A DNA stretch of 37,196 bases, from contig JAJTCK010000014.1 of the NCBI GenBank assembly GCA_021323175.1, positions 1 through 37,196 on the forward strand, written 5' to 3'. Origin of the DNA: Solirubrobacterales bacterium. GTDB lineage: Bacteria; Actinomycetota; Thermoleophilia; Solirubrobacterales; 70-9. Made by a program: the position numbers and the translations under genes. The notes under the pieces were generated by a model, which was not told the origin of the DNA, made no database searches, and saw only the letters and a program-made list of their open reading frames with translations. This document shows, one piece after another, positions 25,620 to 33,345 of this stretch (the stretch's first letter is position 1; every line of letters begins with the position of its first letter).

Positions 25620-25635
25620 TGTGACGCACATCACA
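25620..25635 (+). promoter_or_regulatory. CRP/GlxR-type site TGTGA-N6-TCACA
   Basis: TGTGACGCACATCACA matches the consensus TGTGA-N6-TCACA of cAMP-receptor-family proteins (CRP, GlxR) at all ten specified bases. It is centred about 55 nt before the marR ATG and about 70 nt before the bioA ATG, so it could act on either gene. Confidence 0.5.
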
Positions 25636-25668
25636 TACGCTTGCGCTTCAGCAATAGTTCCAGTCCTG

Positions 25669-25677
25669 CAATAATTG
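25669..25677 (+). promoter_or_regulatory. AT-rich palindrome at the marR start, candidate autoregulatory site
   Basis: CAATAATTG is a 9-nt palindrome ending 5 nt before the ATG at 25683. GCAATA also occurs at 25651 and 25668. There is no room for a ribosome binding site, so either the transcript is leaderless or the upstream TTG at 25641 is used. MarR-family genes often bind such sites at their own promoter. Confidence 0.4.
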
Positions 25678-25682
25678 TCGCA

Positions 25683-26222
25683 ATGGAAGCAGCGACGAAG
25701 CCGAAGAGAGGCGCGAAAGGCGCGTCCGTCACCGACCGCGAGCTTGCGATCCAGCTCGGCTCCCTGATGCTCCACTGTCTTGGCGGCCGCGGCGGTGACG
25801 TCCTCCGCGTCATCGACGAGAGCGGCCTCACCTTCGTGCAGATGAAGGCTGTCGTCACGCTCCAGGGCGCCGGCGACGAGCCGCCCGCGACGGTCAGCGC
25901 CCTCGCCGAGACCCTGGGCATCTCCGCGGCCTCCGCCAGCCGCGCCGTCGACGGACTGGTCAAGCGCCGGCTCGCGACGCGCAGCGAGGACTCGGAGGAC
26001 CGCCGCGTCCGCCGTGTCGGGTTGACCGCCAAGGGCGCGGAGCTGGCCGACCGAATCATCTCCGCCCGCCTGGCGGGCCTGGAGACCTTCGCCGCCTCGC
26101 TGGAGGGCCGCGAACGCGTCAAGCTCGCCGACGCGCTCTCGACCCTGATGGAACGCGAGGACATCGCCGAGCTCCACAGCCGCAACCAGCTGCGGGCGAG
26201 CAGGCGGGAGAGGCCGGCATGA
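25683..26222 (+). CDS. MarR-family transcriptional regulator
   Basis: A 179-aa winged-helix regulator. The helix-turn-helix spans about 69-94 (ATVSALAETLGISAASASRAV), and the wing has the expected acidic/basic pattern (SEDSEDRRVRRVGLTAKG). The C-terminal helices would dimerise. It overlaps the MFS exporter by 4 nt (ATGA), the usual layout of a MarR repressor that senses a substrate of its exporter and releases the promoter. The ATG at 25683 gives MEAATKPKRG; a TTG at 25641 would add 14 residues. An AT-rich palindrome and a CRP-type site lie upstream. The ligand is unknown. Confidence 0.9.
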   Translation: MEAATKPKRGAKGASVTDRELAIQLGSLMLHCLGGRGGDVLRVIDESGLTFVQMKAVVTLQGAGDEPPATVSALAETLGISAASASRAVDGLVKRRLATRSEDSEDRRVRRVGLTAKGAELADRIISARLAGLETFAASLEGRERVKLADALSTLMEREDIAELHSRNQLRASRRERPA

Positions 26223-27715
26223 CCCGCTACCGCCACCTGATCACCGATGACAACCGCAAGTGGTGGACGCTCGGGGCGATGTGCTTCGCGCTGTTCATGG
26301 TCATGCTCGACAACACGGTCGTGAACGTCGCGCTGCCGTCCATCCAGCGGGATCTGGACGCCGACATCGCCGACCTGGAGTGGGTCGTGAACGGCTACAC
26401 GCTGACCTTCGCCGTGCTGATCGCAACCGGCGGCCGGCTCGGGGACATCTTCGGGCGCCGGGCGATGTTCCTGACGGGCGTGATCATCTTCGCCGTCACC
26501 TCGGCCACCGCCGGACTGGCGGCGGACTCGACGATGCTGATCGCCTCGCGCGCGGTGCAGGGAATCGGCGCGGCCCTGATGATGCCCGCCACCCTGTCCA
26601 TCGTCACCCATGCCTTCCCCGCCTCGGAGCGCGGCAAGGCGATCGGGACCTGGGCCGGGGTGTCCGCCCTGGCGCTCTCCATCGGCCCCGTCGTGGGCGG
26701 CGCCCTGACGGAGTACGTGTCCTGGCGAGCCATCTTCTTCATAAACCTGCCGGTCGCCGTCGCGGCCGTGATCGCCACGCTGTTCGCGGTGCGTGAGTCC
26801 CGCGACGAGAGCGTCGGCCGGACCGTGGACTACCCGGGCATCGTCGCACTGACCGCGGGGCTCACCGCGATCGTTCTGGCTCTGATCGAGGGCAACTCGT
26901 GGGGCTGGGGCTCCACCGAGATCGTCGCCCTGCTCGTGGGCGGCGCCACTGCGCTGGCGGCGTTCGTCGCGATCGAGCTGCGCTCCCGTAGGCCGATGGT
27001 CGAGTTCGCCCTGTTCCGCTCGCGGCAGTCGGTCGGCGCCAACCTCGTCGCTTTCATCATCACCTTCGCGATGATGGGGTCGTTCTTCTTCATGGCCCTG
27101 TACCTGCAGGACATCCTGGGCTACGGCGCCCTGGAGGCGGGGATCCGCTTTCTGCCGACGACCCTGGTGATCGCCGTCGTGGCGCCGATCGCGGGGCGGC
27201 TCTCGGACCGCTTCGGCCCCGTCTGGCCGATGAGCGTCGGCCTCGCGACCCTGAGCGCGTCGATGTTCATGTTCTCGGCGATCGACATCGACACGACCTA
27301 CAGCGGCCTGCTGGCCCCGTTCATCCTGATGGGGGTCGGTATCGCCCTGGTGATGTCGCCCATGTCCACCGCCGCGATGAACGCGGTCAGCGTCCAGAAG
27401 GCGGGTGTCGCCTCCGGCGTCCTGCAGATGTCGCGCATGGTCGGCGGCACGGTGGGCGTCGCCGCGACAGGCGCGATCTTCCAGCACCAGCTCGGCAGCG
27501 GCTTCGACCCCGCCAGCCTGATCGCCGGCCCCGACCAGGCCCAGGCCGCATTCGTCGACGCTCTCAGCAGCGCGATGCTTTTGGCCGCGCTGGTCTCGGT
27601 CGCCGGCCTGGTGCTGGCGGTCGCCCTTTTGCGCGGCGCGCGGGCCGAGCGGCCGCCGCAGTCGGTGCGCCGTGAGGCCGCCGCTGCCAGCGCGCCCGCC
27701 GCCGAGGTCGGGTAG
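26219..27715 (+). CDS. MFS drug-efflux transporter, DHA2 (14-helix) family
   Basis: A 498-aa proton-driven exporter. The sequence shows about 14 hydrophobic segments, the DHA2 opening LFMVMLDNTVVNVALPSI, motif A GGRLGDIFGRR, a motif C-like GISALALSIGPVVGGALTE segment (here GVSALALSIGPVVGG) and the second-half loop GRLSDRFGP. It is closest in plan to EmrB/QacA-type pumps. The C-terminal tail is rich in Ala and Arg and is cytoplasmic. It is translationally coupled to the marR gene (4-nt overlap), so expression is probably under that repressor. No TolC-like or EmrA partner is present, as expected for a Gram-positive cell plan. The exported compound is unknown. Confidence 0.93.
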   Translation: MTRYRHLITDDNRKWWTLGAMCFALFMVMLDNTVVNVALPSIQRDLDADIADLEWVVNGYTLTFAVLIATGGRLGDIFGRRAMFLTGVIIFAVTSATAGLAADSTMLIASRAVQGIGAALMMPATLSIVTHAFPASERGKAIGTWAGVSALALSIGPVVGGALTEYVSWRAIFFINLPVAVAAVIATLFAVRESRDESVGRTVDYPGIVALTAGLTAIVLALIEGNSWGWGSTEIVALLVGGATALAAFVAIELRSRRPMVEFALFRSRQSVGANLVAFIITFAMMGSFFFMALYLQDILGYGALEAGIRFLPTTLVIAVVAPIAGRLSDRFGPVWPMSVGLATLSASMFMFSAIDIDTTYSGLLAPFILMGVGIALVMSPMSTAAMNAVSVQKAGVASGVLQMSRMVGGTVGVAATGAIFQHQLGSGFDPASLIAGPDQAQAAFVDALSSAMLLAALVSVAGLVLAVALLRGARAERPPQSVRREAAAASAPAAEVG

Positions 27716-27737
27716 CTCGTCGCGGCGCATGCGCCGG

Positions 27738-27743
27738 TAGCTT
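27738..27743 (+). promoter_or_regulatory. Putative -10 of the hydrolase gene, leaderless type
   Basis: TAGCTT, 6 nt before the ATG at 27750, 23 nt after the end of the MFS gene. Confidence 0.45.
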
Positions 27744-27749
27744 GGGTCG

Positions 27750-28574
27750 ATGCCGGCGCCGACGATCAGGAGCATCGGCGGGATCTCGTATCGGGAAGTT
27801 GAGCCCACTCGAGCGGCGGAGGGCCACCCCGTGCTCTGCCTGCATGGGTGGCCGCAGAGCTCATACATGTACCGCCACCTGCTCTCGGCGCTCGGCTCGG
27901 CTGACCGCAGGGCGCTCGCCCCCGATCTCCCCGGCTTCGGGGACTCGCCTCCGGATCCGCATGGGACCTACGAGCGCCACGTCGCCGCGGTCGAGCGATT
28001 CCGCAACGAGCTCGAACTCAGCCGCGTGACTTTGGTCGTCCACGACACGGGTGGGCTGATCGGCTTGCGCTGGGCATGCGATCACCCCCGAGCGGTGGCG
28101 GGGCTCGTGATCACCAACACCGGCTTCTTCCCCGACCACGGATGGATCGAGATCGCCGAGACGATGCGGACTCCGGGACAGGGCGAGGCGCTCGTGGACA
28201 GCCTCTCGCGCGAGGCGTTCGCGACCCTGCTCGCGGAGGCGTCCACCGAGCTGGACGAGCGGGCGGTCGACGAGTACTGGAAGGCCTTCACCACCGCCGA
28301 GGGCCGCCGCGGCATGCTGGAGCTCTACCGGTCCTTCGAGCTCGAGGAGCTGAGGCCCCTGCAGACGAAGCTGGCGGAGATGGGGGTCCCCACGCTGATC
28401 CTCTGGGGCGAGGCCGATGAGTACCTGCCGCAGGACTACGCGATGCGCTTCGCCGACCAGATTCCCGGGTCAAAGCTCGTCTCGCTCGAGGGAGTCCGTC
28501 ATTTTCTGTTCGAGGATGAGCCCGAGCGCTGCGCGCGAGAGATCACCAGCTTCCTCTCCGATGCCGGTATCTGA
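27750..28574 (+). CDS. Alpha/beta hydrolase with Asp nucleophile
   Basis: A 274-aa alpha/beta-fold hydrolase. The HGWP oxyanion-type motif is at 32-35 and the nucleophile elbow VVHDTGG puts Asp99 where serine hydrolases have Ser, so it belongs with haloalkane dehalogenases and epoxide hydrolases. The acid is in the WGEADEYLP loop and the base is His in GVRHFLFEDEP. Dehalogenases and epoxide hydrolases usually have Trp after the Asp (DWG); here it is Thr, so the substrate is uncertain. An Asp nucleophile argues against BioH, despite the biotin genes nearby. TAGCTT lies 6 nt upstream; no ribosome binding site. The neighbouring exporter may or may not be related in function. Confidence 0.87.
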   Translation: MPAPTIRSIGGISYREVEPTRAAEGHPVLCLHGWPQSSYMYRHLLSALGSADRRALAPDLPGFGDSPPDPHGTYERHVAAVERFRNELELSRVTLVVHDTGGLIGLRWACDHPRAVAGLVITNTGFFPDHGWIEIAETMRTPGQGEALVDSLSREAFATLLAEASTELDERAVDEYWKAFTTAEGRRGMLELYRSFELEELRPLQTKLAEMGVPTLILWGEADEYLPQDYAMRFADQIPGSKLVSLEGVRHFLFEDEPERCAREITSFLSDAGI

Positions 28575-28615
28575 GTCGCGTTTGAGAATCGTCGGAATCG
28601 AGCACCATCACCGGG

Positions 28616-29059
28616 ATGCCTGAGCAGGAAGAGAAGCTCGACGTCGACGCCGCGGTCGAGTGTCTGAACAAGGCACTCGTCCTGCAGCACCGCTCGGTCC
28701 TCCAGTACTCCCTGAACGCCGGCAGCCTGTTCGGCTTCGAGTTCCAGGGCCTCGGCGACAAGTTCTGGGAGTTCGCCCGGAACGAGCTGACGGACGCCCG
28801 CCTGCTGGTCGAGAAGGTGGTGGCGCTGGGCGGCGATCCCACTACTGACGTCGCGGACCTGCGCTGGGCCGGCGACCCGGCGGACGCCGTCGAATGGCTT
28901 ATCGAGACCGAGAGCGAGGCGGTCGAGACCCTCCAGGCCGCGATCGAGCCGACCGGCCGCGAGGGTCGCTCCGAGGCCCTCGAGCATCTGCTCGAGCACA
29001 TCATCATGCGCAAGCAGAACCAGGTGGACTTCCTGGTGCGCGCCCGCCGATCGCAGTAG
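28616..29059 (+). CDS. Ferritin-like protein with degenerate di-iron site
   Basis: A 147-aa four-helix bundle resembling bacterioferritin: LNKALVLQHRSVLQYSL, then FARNELTDARLLVEKVVALGG, a pair of helices with TESEAVETLQAAI, and a last helix HLLEHIIMRKQNQVDFLV. Aligned by eye with E. coli Bfr, Glu51 and Glu94 are kept (Glu57, Glu99), but Glu18, His54, Glu127 and His130 correspond to Gln24, Asp60, Lys133 and Gln136. The classic ferroxidase centre therefore looks lost. It may be a structural or regulatory relative, or bind something else. It ends 56 nt inside the convergent bioD gene. The nearest -10-like sequence is CACCAT, 7 nt before the ATG, with no Shine-Dalgarno sequence. Confidence 0.75.
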   Translation: MPEQEEKLDVDAAVECLNKALVLQHRSVLQYSLNAGSLFGFEFQGLGDKFWEFARNELTDARLLVEKVVALGGDPTTDVADLRWAGDPADAVEWLIETESEAVETLQAAIEPTGREGRSEALEHLLEHIIMRKQNQVDFLVRARRSQ

Positions 29060-29708
29060 CCCCGGCGAGGCTGAGCGGCGGCCAGTCAGCGGGCCGGCTC
29101 AGGTCGATCCGCGGAAGCACGCCGACCTCGACGTCGCCCAGGGCCGCGATGGCGGCCCGATTGGAGCGCTCAAGGGCCGAGGGCTCCCGCGCCCAGGGCG
29201 TCAGCACGGTCGCCGCCACTTCGAGCCCGGCCGCCCGCACGGCCTCGAGGGTGAGCAGCGTGTGGTTGATCGTGCCGAGCCCGGGAAGGGCCGCGACGAC
29301 CACCGGCAGGCCGAGCTCCCGCGCGAAGTCCCTGACTAGGTAGCGGTCTCGGAGGGGGACCAGGAATCCTCCGACCCCCTCGCAGACGAGCAGGTCGGCG
29401 TCGGACCCGGCGGCCCGAGCCGCGGCCACGACGTCGTCCGTGTCGATTCGCTCGCCGGCCATCTCAGCCGCCAGGTGGGGGGAGACCGCCGGCCCGTAGC
29501 GGTGGGGCGCAATCTCGTCGTCGGTCTGCCCCGATCCAGCCGCCCTGCGCAGCAGCTCGTGGTCGGCCTCGCCGGGTTCGTCGAGCCCACTGACCGCCGG
29601 CTTGAAGACGGCCACCCGCTCGCTCGCCGCGGCCGTCCGCGCGATCGCGGCCGCGACGACCGTCTTGCCCACGTCCGTCCCGGTCCCCGTGACGAAGACA
29701 CCGCGCAC
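29004..29708 (-). CDS. bioD: Dethiobiotin synthetase BioD
   Basis: ATP-dependent enzyme that closes the ureido ring of dethiobiotin using bicarbonate. It is 234 aa, with the P-loop GTGTDVGKT at the N-terminus and FKPAVSGL, LVCEGVGGFLVPL and GLGTINHTLLTLEAVR as expected. The start is GTG at 29708, directly after the bioF stop (0-nt gap), so it is coupled to bioF. The last 56 nt overlap the convergent ferritin-like gene; the C-terminal residues there (GGRAPGSPPGSACA) are not typical BioD and may be a recent extension. It is the last gene of the bioB-bioF-bioD operon. Confidence 0.95.
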   Translation of the reverse strand: MRGVFVTGTGTDVGKTVVAAAIARTAAASERVAVFKPAVSGLDEPGEADHELLRRAAGSGQTDDEIAPHRYGPAVSPHLAAEMAGERIDTDDVVAAARAAGSDADLLVCEGVGGFLVPLRDRYLVRDFARELGLPVVVAALPGLGTINHTLLTLEAVRAAGLEVAATVLTPWAREPSALERSNRAAIAALGDVEVGVLPRIDLSRPADWPPLSLAGATAIGGRAPGSPPGSACA

Positions 29709-30943
<1,235 letters not shown>

Positions 30944-30944
<1 letters not shown>

Positions 30945-32092
30945 CAGTCGCCCCAGCCCGCGGGCTCCTTGCGCTCGCTCGGATAGGCCGGGACCTCGCC
31001 CTTCTTCTTGATCACCTTGAGCTGGGTCGAGGGGTCCCAGAAGTTGGCATCGGCCTGGCTGTCGATCAACTCGTCGATCGGAGTCTCGGGTGTCTCGCCC
31101 TGCATCCAGCCCGAACGGTTGTCCGGGCGGGGATTGGCCCCGTTGTCGGGCTGGCGCGCGACGTTGAGCCCGAGCTCCTCGAACATCGCGCGATCCTCGG
31201 CCGGCTCGACCCCCAGCGTCGTCAGGAAGTTCCCCATCATCACCCCGTTCAGCCCCGCCTTGACGGCGAGGGGCTGCAGCTCTCCGAGGTTCTCGACGCG
31301 GCCTCCGCACAGGCGAAACAGCGCGTCGGGCAGGATCAGGCGGAAGATCGCGACCCACTTGACGACCTCCCAGGGATCCATCAGCTCGCGATCGCCGAAC
31401 TTGGTCCCGCTCCTCGGGTTCAGCAGGTTGATCGGAACGGAGTCGGGGTCGATCTCGGATAGCTCGAAGGCCATCTCGACCCGCTGCAGTGGCGACTCGC
31501 CCAGGTTCAGGATTCCGCCGACGCAGCTCTCGAGTCCAGCCTCCCTGACCGCGTCGATGGTCCGGATGCGTCCCTCGTAGCGGACGGTGGTCGAGACCTC
31601 GGGGTAGTAGGACTCGGATGTTTCGACGTTGTGGTGGACCCGCTGGATCCCGGCCTGCTTGAGCTTCTTCGCCCGGTCCACCGACATGTGCCCGATGGAC
31701 GCGCAGCGCTTCAGATTGGTCTGCTCGCTGACCAGCCGCGCCCCTTCGACGATCTTGGAGAAGTCCCGCTTCGACAGCCCCTGCCCCTGGGTGACCATGC
31801 AGAACCGGTGCGCGCCCGCGGCCTCGGCCGCCTTGGCGTGCTGGAGGATCTGCTCGGGCTCCATCATCGCGTGCATCGGGGTGTCCGCCTCGGCGTAGCG
31901 GGACTGCGCGCAGAAACCGCAGTCCTCGGCGCACCCGCCCGACTTGGCGTTGACGAGCGAGCACATGTCGGTCGAGTCGCCGAAGCGGTCGGTGCGGACG
32001 GCCCACGCGCGCTCGACCAGCTCCCCGATCTCCTCGTGACCCTCGAGCTCGCCCAGGGCGAGCGCCTCTTCGAAGCTGATCAGCGGTGGCAT
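30944..32092 (-). CDS. bioB: Biotin synthase BioB
   Basis: Radical SAM enzyme that inserts sulfur into dethiobiotin. The [4Fe-4S] motif CAEDCGFC is at Cys54, Cys58 and Cys61. Cysteines that bind the [2Fe-2S] cluster in E. coli BioB are represented by FCMVTQGQG, KRCASIG and ESCVGGILNLGE, and the arginine ligand fits FRLCGGR. It is 382 aa, longer than the roughly 346 of E. coli BioB, because of a polar C-terminal tail of about 60 residues (from about NGANPRPDNRSGW to EPAGWGD). The ATG at 32092 is chosen; a longer open frame upstream runs through the divergent GH3 gene. First gene of bioB-bioF-bioD. Confidence 0.97.
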
Positions 32093-32124
32093 GCCGGCCC
32101 TCCGTCGTGGTTCCTGGCAGGCGA

Positions 32125-32130
32125 AACCTA
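32125..32130 (-). promoter_or_regulatory. Candidate -10 of bioB-bioF-bioD
   Basis: TAGGTT on the minus strand, the same hexamer as the putative bioA -10, in the shared context CTAGGTT. It lies 32 nt before the bioB ATG, so the transcript would have a short leader. Only one half of the bioA palindrome is present here, so shared repression is uncertain. Confidence 0.35.
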
Positions 32131-32173
32131 GGAAGTGGCTCGGACATCGAACCGGCGGCGCTGCTGAGCTTGC

Positions 32174-32179
32174 TATCAA
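32174..32179 (+). promoter_or_regulatory. Putative -10 of the GH3-like gene
   Basis: TATCAA, 7 nt before the GTG at 32187. Weaker than most in the series, as the last base is A. Confidence 0.3.
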
Positions 32180-32186
32180 CCCGGCC

Positions 32187-33308
32187 GTGAGGCCGGGGAA
32201 GCCCATCTTGGCCGGCGCGCTGTGCGCGCTGGCGGCCGCCGCCGGTGCCGTCGCGCTCGCCGACGGCGAAGACGGCGATGGCGCGGCCCAGGCCGGCGGC
32301 GCCCGGATATCGGCCGCAGAGGATCTGACCCCCAAGCAGCTCGCCGGCCAGCGCATCGTCTGCGGGTTCGCCGGCCGCACGGCGCCCCCAGGGCTGCTTC
32401 GCGTGCTGGAGCGCGGGGAGCTCGCCGGGGTGATCCTGTTCGAGGACAACGTCGGCTCGCGCAGAGCCGTGCGGCGAATGACCTGGGCGTTCCAGGCGAC
32501 CGACCGGCCGCCCGGCCTGCGCGATCCCCTGCTGGTCTCGGTGGACCAGGAGGGCGGTCTCGTCAAGCGGCTGCCGGGACCCCCGAAGTCGAGCGCCGCG
32601 GTGATGGGCGCAAAGGGCGCCGGCCACTCGAGGCGCCAGGGCGCGGCGACGGGCGAGAGCCTGCGCTCGGTGGGGGTGAACGTCGACCTGGCGCCCGTCC
32701 TGGACGTCGCCCGCCCGGACGGCTTCATCGCGGCCCAGATGCGCGGCTTCGGGTCGAGTCCCGGCAGGGTCGCGCGCACCGGCGTCGCCTTTGCTCAGGG
32801 GCTCGAGTCGAGAGGCGTCGCCGCCGCCGCGAAGCATTTCCCGGGACTGGGCTCGACCCGTGCCAACACGGACCTTCGTCCCTCCACCATCCGCCTCAAG
32901 GCGGGAGTGCTGCGCCAGGTCGACGAGAAGCCATACGAAGCGTTCGCGGCCGCCGACGGAGACCTGGTGATGGTCAGTTCCGCGCGGTATCCGGCGCTCG
33001 GCACCGGCAAGCTCCCCGCCTCGCAGTCCAAGGCCCTGATCCGCCGCGAGCTGCGCGCTCGGCTCGGGTTCGAGGGCGTCACGATCACGGACTCGCTGGA
33101 GGCACCGGGCGCTCGGGTTGGCGCCGGGGCAGCCAGGGTCGCCACTCGCGCGGCGGGGGCAGGGAGCGACCTGCTGCTGTACGTGCACTGCGATGCCGGG
33201 ATGCGCGCCGCGCTCGCCCTGCGCCGCGCCCTGGAGGCGGGAAAGCTGGACCAAGACGCGTTCGAGGAGTCCGTCGATCGGGTGCTTGCCCTGCGCGCGG
33301 CGCTGTGA
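32187..33308 (+). CDS. Exported GH3-family protein (NagZ-like)
   Basis: A 373-aa protein with a signal peptide (about 1-28, GKPILAGALCALAAAAGAV) and the N-terminal TIM-barrel of glycoside hydrolase family 3. It has LTPKQLAGQRIVCGF, VSVDQEGGLVKRLPG, KHFPGLGSTRANTDL and the nucleophile region TITDSLEAPG. NagZ normally has DSH in the loop after KHFPGHG, whose histidine acts as acid/base; here that stretch reads NTDLRP and the histidine is absent. Enzymatic activity is therefore uncertain, though actinobacterial relatives with a similar loop exist. A beta-N-acetylhexosaminidase acting on wall peptidoglycan is the best guess. The GTG at 32187 begins the signal peptide; a longer open frame from 32091 is rejected. 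Confidence 0.8.
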   Translation: MRPGKPILAGALCALAAAAGAVALADGEDGDGAAQAGGARISAAEDLTPKQLAGQRIVCGFAGRTAPPGLLRVLERGELAGVILFEDNVGSRRAVRRMTWAFQATDRPPGLRDPLLVSVDQEGGLVKRLPGPPKSSAAVMGAKGAGHSRRQGAATGESLRSVGVNVDLAPVLDVARPDGFIAAQMRGFGSSPGRVARTGVAFAQGLESRGVAAAAKHFPGLGSTRANTDLRPSTIRLKAGVLRQVDEKPYEAFAAADGDLVMVSSARYPALGTGKLPASQSKALIRRELRARLGFEGVTITDSLEAPGARVGAGAARVATRAAGAGSDLLLYVHCDAGMRAALALRRALEAGKLDQDAFEESVDRVLALRAAL

Positions 33309-33330
33309 GCGCCCGCCGCCCGGCTCTCGA

Positions 33331-33336
33331 TAGGGT
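33331..33336 (+). promoter_or_regulatory. Putative -10 of the MMPL gene
   Basis: TAGGGT, 9 nt before the GTG at 33346, 22 nt after the GH3-like stop. Confidence 0.4.
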
Positions 33337-33345
33337 GTCCCGCTC

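Noticed and set aside
25631-27868. Open frame of 745 codons on the minus strand opposite marR and the MFS gene
   Set aside because: The translation is low-complexity (His/Arg/Asp/Gly-rich), with no domain, and lies opposite two clear genes with a coupled layout.
27750-28574. Reading the alpha/beta hydrolase as BioH because biotin genes are near
   Set aside because: BioH uses a serine nucleophile. Here the elbow holds Asp99, the dehalogenase/epoxide hydrolase pattern.
32111-32134. TTCCT-N14-AGGAA inverted repeat before bioB as an operator
   Set aside because: Only 5-nt arms with a 14-nt gap, a pattern easily met by chance, and no match to known biotin operators.
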